DNA of 64,000 nucleotides from Mesaphorura yosii (GCA_009869945.1 WIXG01000076.1:124001-188000), one strand, 5' to 3'; positions 1 to 15,700 are shown, numbered from the stretch's first letter. Numbers and translations are program-made. Notes: generated by a model from the letters alone, not told the origin.

Positions 1-759
1 CATCTTCTGTCTGCTGAAGTCCAATGCAAATATTCACGGCACTGGCTCAACTCAGTTGTCAACAAAGTTCTTCGCTATCGAGTTTGTCTCATTTGTATTT
101 TGATCGGCGACAATACATTAATTACGATTTCTGTAACGCGAGTGATTGGCATCGTTTAGCAAGCGAACATTGTAAACACGGAGCAGTTAATTGAAATGCT
201 GCTTGTGTGTGCTGGCTGAGGCATTTGTGTGCAGTGTAAACAGTTCTGAATAGTGTTTGGGTTTTTGTTTGATTTGTCAGTTTGATAATAGATTGAACAA
301 ATATATAACTTGTACTCAGTCAGTTGCTACTCCTTTTGTACCGAAACTAGGGAAAAGTTGCAAATAGATTCACTGTGCAGTGCGTGCATGTGTACACAAA
401 AGCTATTATATTGACTACAAAACGCCAAACAGATGAGGATAAAGATAATGATTAATTCATCACAATTTATTCAATCAAAATCTCCCTTTCAGTTACGACT
501 CCTTTATTCCGAACTCTGAATAGGAGAACAAGAGAACGATTTACATAAAATGGAGCCAAACTGCTGAAACTCGAGGTTCAAGTAAATAGCCTGCATTTCC
601 ATATCACAAAGGAGAAGCAGCGATGAAACTACGATGATTATGATATCCATCATTTATTAATCTGATTGGAATTAAGCACCCTACAACAAGATACAAACTA
701 AACTTGCATTCAATTCAAGAAGGAAGGACACAGAGGACGGCTCCATAATGTCAGCCTCA
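1..759 (+). other. possible first exon / promoter-proximal region
   Basis: No recognisable protein is encoded here. Two things are suggestive. An arthropod-like initiator (TCAGTT) lies near position 53. An ATG at 748-750 is followed after three codons (Met-Ser-Ala-Ser) by a very good splice donor, TCA|GTAAGT, at 759/760. The donor is in phase 0, and the first sure TMTC3 exon starts in phase 0 at 22,386, so the two could be joined to give an N-terminus Met-Ser-Ala-Ser-Lys-Met-Ser. This is inference only: the intron would be 21.6 kb, and a non-coding first exon elsewhere is equally possible. Confidence 0.2.
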
Positions 760-3700
760 GTAAGTCAATGATGCAATAAACTCTTATAGTCGTCTTAGGT
801 GAACTCGTTCATACTCACGTTTGTATTAAATGGTAGTTGACAGTCAACGAGAGAAAGTATTTTAATTATAAGTTTCAATGTGCGAACTAAAAGCTTGCGA
901 TGTTCATACTTGTGAAATGCTGCATCATGCTATTTAAATTTTAGGGTTTAGTTAATAAACTTTGACTTTTGAACTCAGGAGTTTTCAAAGGTTGCCTAAT
1001 CTGACGCGACAAGACACACGACTTCACTACAATGCACAGTATTATTATTTCATTTCGAAGAAGAAACCAGACAAGAGTAATTAATAATGCCAAAATTCCT
1101 GAGTGACTGGCATCTGCCTTCCTATTTTTTTCGATGGTCTCCTCTCGTAGCGAGCTTCTTCTATTTTTTCTGTTGAATATCAATGCATGAAATACACGAA
1201 AGAAGGCAAGCGAAAGATACCCACCAACAAATTAAGGCAGCAATGCAGCACATTGATATTATTATCATCGCGATGCGCTAGCTTTGCTTTTCCTGCTGTG
1301 CATATTTAGCAGCAGCGATTGAACAGGAAAACTTGAGGCGAAAGAGTTAAGAAGAAACTAAACTCCTGTTCCAAAGTTAACTTTGGCAATACTTGGCGTT
1401 GGCATTGACGTTGATATGTCGCAAAGACAAGTCGAATGTATTGGGTTCTTTATGGTGAGGAAAATGAGCGAAATGAACCGATGGAGCACACAATGAGACA
1501 CATATGCTCATGTTTTTACTCTGTAATTTCAGTCTGCAGTTAGTTTACAAGGGACCATATAAACTGAGCTCCATTTCCGATCACTCACTCGATGCCAGTA
1601 AATAAAAGAGGAAAGAGTTGTGCAGTTATTGCTTGTGTGCAACAAACTTTGCAATTGTCGGTAAATTTTGATTACATGTTCCAGCGCTTTCAAATTTACT
1701 TACTGTATCCTATTATTGATGCTGCAATTCAGTGCCTCAGCGCATTCCTGTGCCTTTTCCAAGAGAGTGCACAACCACCTGAGATAAACTTTTTTCGTGC
1801 CGATCTGTGAAGCGCAGCGGCGCAGCGCTCATTGCTGGTGTGCTAGATAATCTTATTAAAGATTTAAATGGCACATGACTTGCGTTTGCAAGGAGGTCCG
1901 TCGTTGAACTAAATGCTCAGCCTCTCTTAAAAACGTCGCTAGCCTCCATTCACATTTTACGGTAGCCCGAACGATTACTGTAAAGCAGGAGAAAGTGGAA
2001 AGGAATAGTCGTCTACGTTGCAGCAAATTTATCTTAATCCAATCTGTGATTCTTCTGCGCAAGTGCCCGCTGTTGTGTATATCCATGCGTGCATCTGCTC
2101 GTGTCGAGAAGTGACTGGAATTAAAGACTGCCTCAATTCCTATGAAATGCATGCACGGGTCATTGCGAAAGTTAATCTAGAAGATACAATGCGTTCTGGT
2201 CCTAAAACTTTCACAGAAATGTTTATTCATGTCGATGCTCGCCGGCAAACGAAACCTCAGACACTCAGAAGGGACTGTAACGCGTTGCGGTACGAATTGA
2301 GTCCATTTTGCATTTAAAAGATTCAGGAGAAAGAAGAGGATTCTCTTCTAGAAAGAATAACAAATAAATAAAAGCAAATTGCATCAAAGGAAAGAAGGCA
2401 AAAAATAGGAACATGGCAAGGTACTTTGCATTGTGCTAGAGACAAATGGAAAAGTATAAATATATTGTTACCTACGTACGTAATATGCGCGTATAGTAAC
2501 ACTCACATATTCTGTTGCGAGTTTCCTGTATCAACGAAATAGAAATAGAAAAATCGCCCTTTCAATGTTTCAACATGTTTACTTTTCCTTTCTTCCGATG
2601 CTGTTGAGTCTTGATAAATTGTGTGGAATGAGGTTGCCTTCACTTTTTTCTCTTGAGTGTCCCTTAGGATCCAGAATACGAAAGTAGTGCAGCCTTGCGT
2701 TTCGCATCCAAACCCAGCCAGCATTCAGCACAAGCACTCACTGCCTTTCTTCCTCCAGACTCAGCATTGACAGCGGCTTTTCGGCCGTGCGTGTGGGCGG
2801 CAATGAAGTACAAAATAACGAGAGAAATTATGCAATTATGGAAACTAACAAGTTTTTTTTTTACTTTTTCTTTTGAGAAAAATGTAAGATTTTAGCAGCT
2901 CAAAAAATTAAAGCGTGCATAATTTGTTTAGAAATCTTCCTGCTAAGATTTGAAATCGGAGCTGAGCGTCAGCAGCATGTGAGTACTGAAGCAAAGTACG
3001 GAGAAAGGAACCTGCTAATGCATTTTCACCATACACGGCTTCATTTATAACTTATACGAGCACAAGCTAAATGGGAACGGAGGAAGATTCGAAAATAATG
3101 GGTTGGATTTACGTTTTAGAAGATAAGGATTGTCTGCCTTCTGCGTTTTAACGAGATGAGGAAGTCCCGAACAAATGCACAAACTCAGTTTGAAGGCAGA
3201 GTGCTGCCGGTTCAGGAACCGAGCGACTACCAAAGAAAATCTTAACTAAATTGTGACTTAACTTTTCTCCGCGTCTTTCTCTGAACTTTTATTTTTACTA
3301 CATTTTATTCACTGAAATTTTTTTAATAAATAGGTTTGAATCTATATCTTATTATTCTTATTTGTGAGGGACGAATCTCGCATCTTCATTTTATGCGAGA
3401 AGTCAAGTGCTCATGGAAAAATTCCGCTGGTACTCGTGTGGTGCGGGTCTTATCAGTTGAAAAGTGGAGTTACACTACATTGAAAAGAAATCAAAAATTT
3501 TCTCTTGAATATAAAAATCTTGGGGAAACTCAAAACATTTTATGCCTAATGCAACTCGTAAAAATAAAGTGAATTTCAACATCAAATTGTGTTTTACGTA
3601 CCTTTATATTGATTTTCGAATTTTACTGCTATTTGAAACCCTCATCATGCCCTCCTCAATTTTGGGTGATTTTTGAGAAGCTGACATGCGATGTGCGCTA

Positions 3701-6700
3701 TTCGATACTCTAAGCATGAAACATCTGCACAGGCATTATTGTTTAATAAAGCAACTGTCCCCTGTGTCGTACCATGCTCTAATCCACCTCCATTCAGGGT
3801 CCACGAGGAAATTGAGATCCTCTATTGGCGAGGCATGTACGAATTGGAATATTATAAAATAGTCTGACATTTACGACACAGAATGAGAACCGCTGATGTA
3901 GAATAACAGAATGCAGAATGGCAAAACGAAAACTCAAATATTATTACACCATTTTATTGTTGACCATCCAATTTTACTTCCTTCCTTTCGCTCTCGCGCT
4001 GTCCATCTTTGCATTAAACATGATATTTAATATTGACTCGACTTCTTTTACCGCGTAACGGTAAATTTGTAGTCGTAGCTTACAGTCGTGTCGGCCCAGA
4101 CCTCTTCATGAGCTCAATACGAACGCCTGATGCTTTAGTCTAATATTATTCTACAGGTACGTGAAGTCAAGAGAAATTCGGGAATGAAAATGACAACTGA
4201 CTATTTTGCACTTGCTTCAGAGCCGATGCAGTGTGCTTGAATTCAATTCCATTCCCGGCGCAGTGTTTCTATCTACTGATTATATTACATGGAACTGGAA
4301 GTACGTGGAGGATATGCTCGCGAGTGAGAAAGCTGGAGAGGGGTAACTGCCACTGACTACACGTGCCTATGAATAAATCCTTAACATGACACTAAAGTGA
4401 CACCAGCCCAGCGTTTCAATTAGTTCCTTCATGGCCCTACATCTCGCAAATACAGCGTTCTGAAGCATTGTAAACGAATTTCGAAAAATGCTTTACAAAC
4501 AAATGCAGGGTGAATGCTGGTAGCAGAGACGAGATGCGACATCAAATGAAGAACACGAATTGTGTTAGCTGATGGTATTGGAACTCAATTTTCTAAGTAA
4601 TTTTTGAAAGCTGTGCTCACAATTTTCTGTCTACATGAGCTTGGTCTCTATTTGCTCCTACTGCTCCTGCTCCTTCACTTTATTTGATCTTTAAAATTTA
4701 CACTTGCATTTTCCCCCAGACGAGCATACTGACTTGATTGAAATAGACAGGGTGATTTTTGTCACTTCGGGACATGATTTTCTCAATTTTAAAACAGCCG
4801 TTCCTGTGATATTGGGCACACATTGCCTGAAGTGGTTTGTAGAAATTTCTTGAAAATCACAATATATATTTCTACTGAATGGCAGAATTTTAACGTACCT
4901 TCTAAGAAAGAAGACGCTTGTTTGGATTCCTCAGATAGTTTCAATCAATTAAAACGCTTCTGTTACAAAGCTTACGACATAGATACTGGTGCCTAGAAAC
5001 ATAACCTGCTGATCTCTCACCGTTGCATTTCAATTCCATTCGTGGTGAATTTACAGTGTAAAAGTAGAAGTGTGCCATAAAATCGCAAGTGGGGTCAATA
5101 GGCGCGTGTGACCTGCAATCATAAAATTATGATTGGGTTACCAGAATTGCACATGAGTCGTCCGAATTCGATCGATACTTCCGTTGGCAAGCATTGCATT
5201 ATTAAACATCGGACGCAATCATGTATCGCCTAAGCATCTTAGCTCCATGAGCATTTGAAACGATGATCTCTGTTAGAAATAGAAATTGACGACATTTGCC
5301 TGCTTTCGGTCCCCTGTGGGGCCAAACCTGTTGAAAAGTTGTGGGAAGCGGTGAAGAGAGTTGATAGTTGCAAGATGCAGAGTTTTCGAATAAAATGAAA
5401 TTTTGAATGCGTGGTTAGAAAATACTGGAGTCGCTGCTGTCAAGCAAAAGGGCCGACTTGCGAAACGCAATAATAAAAATGTAAGAAAAAAGTTTCTTTC
5501 TAAAATACAAGTTTCGCCCAGAATACAAGGCAGGGAAGTTGTGCTGAAAAGTGAAAATTTCCCATTTCGAATATTGAAAAATGTCCCTTTCATTAAGACT
5601 TTTGGAATATTACTTCGCTAGGTTCGAGCATTGCCCTGACAGAATTGAGAGCATGAAGTTGGAATTGAAATGCCTCTGCTGTGCGCAGTCCACCGTTTTC
5701 AATCCAAAGTCTAACTTACGGCGAGTATTGCAAGTATATGGCGAGTAGGAGCACATGTTTCCTTTACGGCTTTTTGCTCATGTATATTTTATGCAGTGTT
5801 CCGGCATCTTCACGGGCAAGTGGCATGCCATCGGCATATGACTTTGCAACACGGTCGAGAGTCGCGAGTGTGTCACATGCACGGTTTCATGCGTGGTGCA
5901 CGGGCTGGTGGAAAGTATTGGGTGTAATTATTATTATCCTAGTTAAAATATTATTATTTACTCTGCTCCCACAACGCCAATGTAATCTATGTATTAGTTC
6001 ATTATGAAAGACAAACAACGAAATGGCACGGCACCAAGGCGGAGAGAAAGTGAAAAAAGTAATTAGGAAAAGAATAGAGCTGCAATAATTGGTGCGTGTT
6101 TGTCCCAGGCATAATTTCAACCAAGCTTCATAGCTGCTCCTGTCCGTCCGAGTTTCACCAGGTTCGCGTGCTATGGTGCCTTGTCGCAATGCTGTCTTGC
6201 CGTGCAATAGCATCGTTGTGTTTGTCTTAAAAATACTTTTTGGCGTTTCAAGCCGAGTCGGTCTGATATTCGTGCGCCTGGGTTAATATTGAGTGTCGCA
6301 GAGTCACCAAGTCACACAGGAGCGGTTCCATATTCAGTAAAATAAAAACACGAATCACGTTTCATGACTTTCATCCCACTGCGTGTCCCGTGTCAGCCTG
6401 GCCGCAGTTACGCCTTGGTTTTCTTCATATCGGCCTATCCTCCACATGGACCTTGTTTGGTGGACCCAAAACAATTTCATAGAGGATCACGTTGGATCGG
6501 AAATGAACTGTCGGCATCTTGTTCTGATTTTGGAATTGGTCGAGGTGATTTGAAGAAAATAGACATGAAAGTAAATGGGAAATATGGCAGCAGACTGCGC
6601 CCGTCGATGCTCCGAAGCAATTTCGTTTGGTATTGTGGGGATAACAAGACAGTAAAGTGAATGACAATGCGTTGTAGCGATGAAGATCCATGGCATATAT

Positions 6701-9700
6701 GTATCAAGTACTCGTCCAAAGGAAAGTGTGTCCTTTCTTTAAGCATTTTTGTGCGAAGAAATTCTACTCACAAGCCCCGGTTTGGTCCATGCCCTCCTCC
6801 GCGGTCACTTTTGCTCGTTAGATGAAATGTGTTGAACCCTTTCTTTGGCAACTTGTTTTCTTTTCACATTCCTGTCGGCCATTCTTTCTATCTTACGCAG
6901 AACCTTAAAGTAGGGCATGTGCGTACGTAGCTTCTGTTTTTGATTTCACGATTTTTGGAAAGTCAGGACAAGAAAAATAATGTACAGAAGTGTGCTACAG
7001 ATCATACTGTAATGGTGAGAGAAGACAACGGTAATTTATATTTGTAGAGGACAGGCGGTGCAGCTGAGAGAATGAGCTGGGGCAGAAGCTGCGGAATATG
7101 TTGCACGCATTTATCTATTTGGGACTGAGTGTGCCGTTGTTTTCCCCACTTACGCGTGCCTGTGAGCGGTAGTGTCCTCCGTGCGTCTATATTTATGCGT
7201 GCCTGTGTGTATGTGGCCAACTTGAGCTTGACATGTATGACTTTTCTTGTTTTTTTTCTTATGGTGTTGTTATTGCATTTCCCTCCTTGCCCACTCGCAA
7301 CACTGATCGTCGTCGTCTTTTCCTTCGACTTCCGTTTCTTTCCTTTCATCTTCATCTCTTCACCTTCAACGCGTGTGGGCAGCGTGCTTCTTGTCTGCTG
7401 GTTGGCTTTCTTTGATTCTTTCCAAAATAAAACCCATATTATGTTACTCATTTCTGGTAGGCTTTATTTATGATACCATAACTCATCAGTCAGGCTACGT
7501 GCATCTCAACTCAAATTGCCGCCGTAATTTCTACACCGACGCTTATGATCTCGCTGCCTCCTTCTCCGCACCATTTCAATCGGATTGCTGCCCCGAACCA
7601 ACCTAAGGGCCAATCTGATGTGTGTGAAGAATTAATTTAGCAGAAATTTCTACTGTTTCCCTCGGTGAATGAAAAACGCTCGACTAACGGCTACGTCCGC
7701 TCTCGTGAATGCGAAAATTGCTGCGACGTAAAGCGTGTAAATAGTCAAAGTTATGCACTAAATCATTCATGAAAGCGTGTTTGAAGGAGGTATAAATCTT
7801 TCATTTCCAATTACTTTGGATGAAAGTTCTTTGTCTCCGAGTTACACGGCCCCAGCTGTTGTACAGTCTCATGCGAAACCAGTGGTTCGAGAAAGTAGTA
7901 AACATGCTGCTAATTTTACTTGTATTCAAGGTAGTCTTAACCAAGCTCGAAAAAACACCATGATTAACTTCGTTACAAACCAGGCGAATGTTTCTCAATT
8001 CTTAGCGAACAAATTGATGTATTGCAAAGTGATTTCTGTTTGGGTGCGATCAGTTATACAATTCGCAACAGGCACTAACTTTCGCATTTACAAGAGTGTG
8101 CTGCTCCTGAATGGAGAATTTTGTAGTCAAACGGTTTCTCCACAAAATTGCACAAGTGTCTGCATGGTTCTTGTCCTATTTATGGGAGTGTGAAGCCGGT
8201 TCGTGTTCCTGGCTAGTCGTAATGGTTGTGTCGTACAAAGTACAAATCGTACCTTGTGATTTTGTCTGTCGCTTCCACCTTGCTTTCGTTTACGACAGTT
8301 GACAGCGCTCAACTGAATGCTAATCAGCGTGCCCTTTTTTCAATTCCCTTGACTCCACTCGAAACGAATTGGCTCCTGTCTCAGATTTTCTTCCCTCGCC
8401 TCTTTCACTTCCAGTGTTATGATTCCAACAAGGCAGAAAGATAGTTTGTTGACGAGAATGGGAAAGCACGAGCGAAGAAACCCGGATGGGACGAGAAATT
8501 CATATGACAAGTTTATCAATTGAGCAACTTTTGCATTTTCATCTTCTTGCTTTCAATCTTGTATGAAGCTTACAACACGGCAAGCAAGTGAACGTGCTCC
8601 TGCAGCACGTCGCAGGAAGATGATCTCTGAGAAGAACGGCAAAGAGGATTCTTGACAAGGCCAACTTATTTTGCCAAGTGAACCTAACGAGAATAATTCT
8701 TCCATCCTTCCGCGCTGCCCTGGCAAGAGGTGAGGGGAGAAATCATATGACTTGAATAGGAAAATTTCAATAATAGCCATCGTGCCGTTGTAAAAAGAAG
8801 ACACTTTTCGGCAGTTCTTTCTGGCTGTAGTTCATACAAAATACGACACGATACGATACGCGTAACCTTTTCCTCGAGCTACGAAACACAAAATAATACA
8901 GACAAGTTGGACGGTTACAAGCAGAATTGAAGTTAATGAGTTTGAAAAAGAGTTTATAGCATTTTCCAGCTTAGACAGCAGATAGATTGTGTGTTATGCA
9001 TTTTAATTTGGAGAGAAAGTTAATATTTAATGCCCCTTCCACTCTGAGCAGAAATCTTTCCTTGCCTGAGCGGCAGAGGCACTGCAGAGTACATACGGCA
9101 GTCGTCTCGTATGCATGATGAGTGGCGACTGCATGCTGGATGATACTCACGAAAAGTTAACATGAGTTCGAGAGGTTCAAATTGCATGTTTATACGTTGC
9201 GCGAGCCGCAGAAAGTGAAAGTCAAAAATAAACGCACACTCAGACGGTGGCTGCATGGCTTTCCTCGGGACAAAGTTTTACAATTTTTTGACTCTCTTCC
9301 CGTCCTCTTCAAATTCATTAAACAAGTTGATCTTTTCATCGTCAGCCAAAAGTGTTAATTGGAATTTGACGAGGGCAGCAGAACGGCTGTCGGCAGTGTC
9401 GAGCTCAGGAATCAATTAAAAGCACTAATGAATTTTTAATTACTTTTCGATTAATTTCGTACTTATGTTCGACGACAGACAATTAATGCATTAACACGCA
9501 TAAGTAATAGCGTGGGATATAAGTTTAGTACCACAGTGTATTAGTTCGTGCCCGCAGTCGAGCACCGCTTCAAAGGAGCACGGCACTACGTTGCATTTTC
9601 AGTTTCTTGGCCTCATTCAAGATCGGAATGTGCAGGTTTGACATCACACAACGGATTGCTTAAGCAAAGGTTTTGATTATTGTACATAGATTAATTGTAC

Positions 9701-12700
9701 GACCTTTCGTTTCTTTCAAAATAATTCTACTCGGTGCGGGGACTCACTCTGTATTGTTTCGCTCTCCCGGGCACAGCACAGCACAAAGTTTTAAAATGAA
9801 TCTTACTCCGTTCGTAGCCCTTAGCACGAAATACTTTCCACTTTCTTGCGAAGTAATGGCCTCTTGTTCTACCCTTCGTGGAAGTACGACACGGTTCAGG
9901 GAAACGGAACGCGAGTGGAAACGAAAAAAATCATTTAATCACTGTCAAGAAGTTTTAATATACTCTCGCGCTTTCTCTCCCTCGCTCCATTCTAATGGCT
10001 GCACCGCACTGCACTGCGAAAGCATCGAATTCGACCCAGCCAGCCAGTTCGTTCCAAACAAATAACAATTTCCAGAGGTAGCATGAATTCGAAACAAGAT
10101 TTGTATCAAATCTGTCTCTGATTACGTTTGAAATGAAGTCAATTTACTACGCGTATGATTAGTAATGACTTAGGAATACAGAAGTATTGGCTTTATGTGT
10201 TACACAAGCACGAGCCCGAGTTCCGTTAAGGAAGGAACAATATAAGTACAAATTCTGTAAATCGAGCTTCTATGTTGTACAGGAACTGATTACATTAGGG
10301 CAGAAAGCAATTTTAGATTTCCTAAATTCCAATTTAAGTTAAAAAAAACCTGATTAAAAATCAAATGTCTGACATGCAAAGCCGTCTCGTCCAGAACCCC
10401 GATTGCTATATAACTGCTTGGGCATTGAACTTCAGCCTCTTTTTGTTTGTCGATTGGTATTTTTTGGAATCCTGCAAATTCTTGTTCAGGTTCTGCTTCG
10501 GGAAGTTTTTCTCGCCCACCCCGTTACCTCTTCCTTTAAGTTTCTTCTCGCAGGCAGACATAAAAGCCGGGGAAATAGAAAATAGAAATTATTAGATTTT
10601 ATGACTCGTGCAATTAAAATCTGAGTTTGAGAAGTTAATTAAAATAGTTTGAATTTCTCAACTCACGCATGCAAGCCGTGCCATGCGACTTGCATTGGAT
10701 AGACAAGAGTGGATTGGAATCCTAGTGCCGTAGTTGATAAAAAGAGAAATTGGAAAGAATTGAAAAGGAGAAAAACTATGCTGAGCTCGGGTGATGTGGT
10801 TTGGTTCCGACAAAATCACATTCACCCGACCTAGACAAGCATTGAGCATGTGAGGCTACGTGCGCCATGCACTCTGACGACTGCGTGCCTGTGTTCGAAT
10901 GCACGAGTGAAAGCAGCAGCGGAATGCAGTGCAGAGTAATAATAATACAAAGAGGAAGAAATAGAGAATTTGGTGCGGTTGATTTTTAGGTATTGCGGAA
11001 AACAGAGAAAGAAAAACGACCAAATCGGGCGTAGTGTGGAGCTGAAAGCGGTGTTTGGTTTCTATATGTGCGTGTGTATTTGTGTCACTGATAAAATACA
11101 CTTCAAATCTTAAAGCCAGAAGTACGAGGCAGTCGCCTGGAGATGAAAATGAGCTCTCCTGACGCTGCCAAGTGAGTAGCGGCGCAGTATTTTATTCATG
11201 TGGTCCTAATGAAATATTCGGGAGCTGTAGATTTATGATAATCGTACAAATGAATATATATTGCATTGTGTCATGGACAGAGACGATGCGAATGCGCGAT
11301 TCATCATAGGAAAGACAAACACGACGCTAATTTTCGAATCTCGTTACATCTGCCCGCTCGCATGATGCCATTCATTATTATTTATAAGGGGCATGGTTGC
11401 TAATAAACTGCACTTTAAATCCAGTAATGCATGTTAATGATGCTAAAGGTTACTCGGCAGAGCGAACGTTGCGCTGCAGCGTATTGGGCAGAGAAGCAGG
11501 AATGCGTTGACTCTGAGCTTGTTCCGGGTTTCGTACGTAGTCCTGAAACACGCAGCGGTATTGATCCTGCTTCCTCTCGCGTGTGGCAGTGGCTCAAGTA
11601 ACACAGTAAAAAGAAACAAACAGTACATTGTTGCTGCCTCGACTGTGCGTGTTACTTTTGCTGGGCTGGCTGACTGTGGGTGTAAGGTTCCCAGTTCCCG
11701 TAAACAGTCTCGGGTTTAGATTATGATTTGATATAGTGGGAGAAAGTTAAGACGAGGCTAAGCCGAGGCGTGTTTTTTGTTGTTGCACGCTCTTGCGTTT
11801 GGCTGCTTCTCGAGCTGGCGTCGCCGTCGTCAGCAAAGTGAAAAGAGTGTAGCTAAAATAAAACGATGGGATGAGTTGGGAGAAGAGCAGCCGCATATGA
11901 GGAAGAATGAGACAGAATTTCTTATAATATTCCGAGAAACGGAAGAGGAAGAGGCAGCCGAAGGGCGAAGGAAGAAGGTACGAGGAGAAGAAGAAAGCAA
12001 GTCGCGGAGGATTGAATAAAAAGTGGAGAAGAAGAAAGCTGGCGCCTTGTTTTTGCTCATTTTTCTCTTTGCACAATTGTATTCTTCTATTTCTCTGATA
12101 TCTTCATTTTTCGGATGAATTGAATGATGAATACAATCACTCTGCCAGTCGTTCCGTCTTTTGGTGCTCATTAGTCCGCTCCAATTCTATTGCCGAGTTG
12201 AGTGAGTGAAAGCGATACGCCGCTTTCAGCCTCTGTCTTGCTTTCCTTATTTATTTATTTTTTGTCCGTATGTGTTGGTTGGCCGTAGTTTGTATCTCAG
12301 CACCATCATCATAACGATATAACAACAAATACTTTCGTCAGTAACTTCGTATTCATTGACTGCACCGCTTACTCGCCCCGCACGGCCTTCGTGGTTGTAT
12401 GTACGAATGCGAATGTGCCTCACATCTCTTCTGAATCGTCGCTCCTGCTGCACGAAACTTGTCCAACTTTAGAAGAAAAAGTGGAAGAGGAAGAAAAGTT
12501 GAAGTTTCTGGCAAACGAGTCTTTCTCACTAATAAGTTTATCTGAGAAAGCCAAATCTTTTCTTTCGCTCTCCCTTTTTGTTTATCCTTTTAACCATGGA
12601 ATAAAACGACGACGACGCTGGAATTACTTGCTACTTACTCAAGGCAGACGTTCGCGATCCAAACGAAGACCAGTTTTATGCAGATACTGCGCAAATAAAT

Positions 12701-15700
12701 CTTACGAATCTAATTGTGAAAGGGGAGAGGTAGAATTACACTAACTAGCACGTCTCTGTCTCTCAGGCTTCTGCACTCATTTTTGGTGATTCGGCAAATT
12801 AGAAGTTCGGAGTGAGCATTCAAAGGGATTGATTATATAAAAATTGCTAATGTAAACTGCAGAGAAAGCAAAACTGAAACTTGTATGAGTGCTTAGCGCA
12901 CAAAAATTATGTAGAGAAAATATGTAAATTTCCTACGGCTAGGTGGAAAATTATAAAGCAGGCATAAACCGATTATACCAAGTAAGTTATTAATCACCTT
13001 CATTTTCTCTGTGTTGTGTACTTGACGTATTCCGTCTAGGAGAATTTATGCCTTCGCTCTTTCACACTTCAATGTCACTTTGGAATTGCTGGCGCATGCA
13101 TCCGGCCCGAGTTGCCCGGGCTGCGCGAGTCTGACAGGAGGAGCAGGAGGGTTGCCGAAGAGCAAAGTGGTGTTAAAGAGCCAAGCTACCTGATTAGGCA
13201 TTGATTAAATAAGTCGCAGAAGGGAGCGTCGCACCATGTCGCCAACGGGGAAGTTGCTCGTAATATCTTTTGACTATAATTAGTTTATTAGAAACTTCAT
13301 TTTATGAAACTCTCAAGGAATTAACTCGCACTAAACTTTCAAACTTTATTTTTACACTCGCACCACTCTTAATTAGTTGACTTTGCCCGACTCACATCAT
13401 TACATCACATTATGCGAATGACTGAACGCGGCTCTTCAGTTAGCTTCACACCATCGGAGAGTCCTCGAGTTGCACTTCGGGCCAACCCGACTCGATTGGA
13501 CAGCCTAAGAAATTAATTACGTCTTAATTATCCAAGGACCCGAGTCAGCAACGTCAGGTGGCAGCAGCACGTCCTTCCTTCGAAGCAATAAAGTGCATTA
13601 GGCATCGTTCGCTCTAATGACAAACTCCAAACTTTCCCTTGCAATGGGACTCCGATTTCCACAATTTCCACTCTGACAGGAGCAGAAGCGAAACTTGAAT
13701 TAAACAGAATTTATGTATCTAAGACACAAAACTTTCTTACCTCGCTGATGGCAGGCAGCTTCTTGAGCACTTTATCCAGTGATTTATGAATGATTAATTC
13801 CTCACCTCGAAGGAGGAACTGAACTCGTCTATAATGGCGGAGGAAATAAAATGACAATGTAAATAACTTCCGCAGTCTATCCATAAAAATTGTATACACA
13901 AAAGTCACCGACGAACGCAACAAACGTGCAGTTCGTAGTCGCAGCCCATAAATAATTGCATTAAGCAAGCATGAGTCAAAATGCTATCGAAGAACTCATT
14001 CCAGACTTCTGTTTTTGAACTCGTTCAGCTAGAATGGCATGGTGGGTTTCGCATTTGATTAGATTTGCGGAGCTGACGAGCTAATATTGAGCGAAGATTA
14101 AGCGGGTTAAATCGCGGCAGTGAGAGCAGCTATGGGTTTGGTGGTTAGCATAACTTAACCCTTTTAACAAGGTTGGTATTTGCATTCGTATGCCTTTTCT
14201 CGTAATTATCTCCGAAAACAGTGCTTTATTCCATTACTACCTGTACACTTCCGTTTCTCCACAATTCTCAGTTTTGGTACACTTCACTGGGCTCATTGCA
14301 TCAAATTAATGAGCCCAAGTGATTTCACGACCGACGATCATCAGGCTTTTGACGTTCCGAGCGAAGCAGATTACAACCCGTTGATTTGTCCTCTCTCGTC
14401 CATGCATTGCGTTCCAATGCTCGAGTCAGCAGAGACAAATTATTTGCCCAGACTGGCTCTTGCTTACCTGGGAACAACTAAACAGTACTTATCGAGCAGA
14501 GGGCAGATCGAGAGGCTGGATGTTATAATTTTGTGGCAATGTTGCACACAACACAAACTCACGGACATAAATCCTCCTGTAAATTCTTAGCATTTTGCCT
14601 TGCTTTTGCTTGTGCACAATTCCCTAATTTGAGGTGAGGCTGTCTCGCAGTCCGCATGCACGGCTTAATTTGACTTTTGAGCATTCATCCATTGTGTCTT
14701 TTCCCTGGTCTTAAATGCTCTCTGTTGAGCTCCGTGTCTTGAAATTCTTGACACAATGAACACACAAAGCGGCAATGTGAGTGAGTATTACGTTTTATCT
14801 TTAAGCCGTATGCCTTTTCTTTACATCTGATCCTGGCAATGATCCTTCTTCGATTCCATCCACCTGGATCACGAATTTGCGCTTAAAAGCAGTCTCCCAT
14901 GATCAGTGCCGCCTGCAGTCAGGCTGGTCCGATTGAGGATTTCAAGTTCAGAGTGTGAGTTACTGAATTACTGCTCCTGTCTGTCCAATGAGTTTCATAT
15001 TTGATTAGGATTTAGGATTCCTGGAGGCACTTTTATTTGTTTGAGCGACACATGGCTCCTAAATTCAAAATAATCCTTCGAGTGAATCACGCAACGCCGC
15101 CGAGATTTTGTCCTCTGTGAATTTGAAGGAGTGCATTCATTTAGCTCATATTCGTGATGATGATGACGATCGCGCGAGTCTTCTGAAGCCTTTTGGAAAC
15201 TGCCGAGGGGATTTTCATTGGACTCCTGCCGCTCAGATGGCCGAATCAACAAGGGTCCATTCGAGCCCTTGATGCTTGACGACCATTAATTTTTTACCTC
15301 CTGTTTCCTCCGCACATCGCAATACTTCGTAGGCAATTGAGCGTAGTGTTTTCCTTTTTCGTCCGCCTTCTTAATGTGTGCTTCGCTGCGCTACGGTTGC
15401 TCACAATCTACGAGAGCGTGAGACCCCTGACGAGGACGACGACAAAGGTGCTTGAATTGAAATGTATTGCGTCTAACGTGCTACAGATGCATTTGCATTA
15501 AGGAGAAATGGATATCTTCTTACCTTAAAATCCTTTCCATTGGCCCCTTGTTCCATCTCATTCCATTGTTGTTTCTTGTAGCCTGAGTTCTTTGTAAACT
15601 TGTTTTCGTATGAATATCATTATCTCGTTGTCTGCCTTGTACTTACGCATATAATAAAACTCACACTTCCAGAGATCATGTTCACATCATAATGCGCTTA

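Noticed and set aside
14180-14590. 136-codon plus-strand open frame upstream of TMTC3
   Set aside because: No recognisable domain, no consistent splice sites and composition like the surrounding non-coding DNA.
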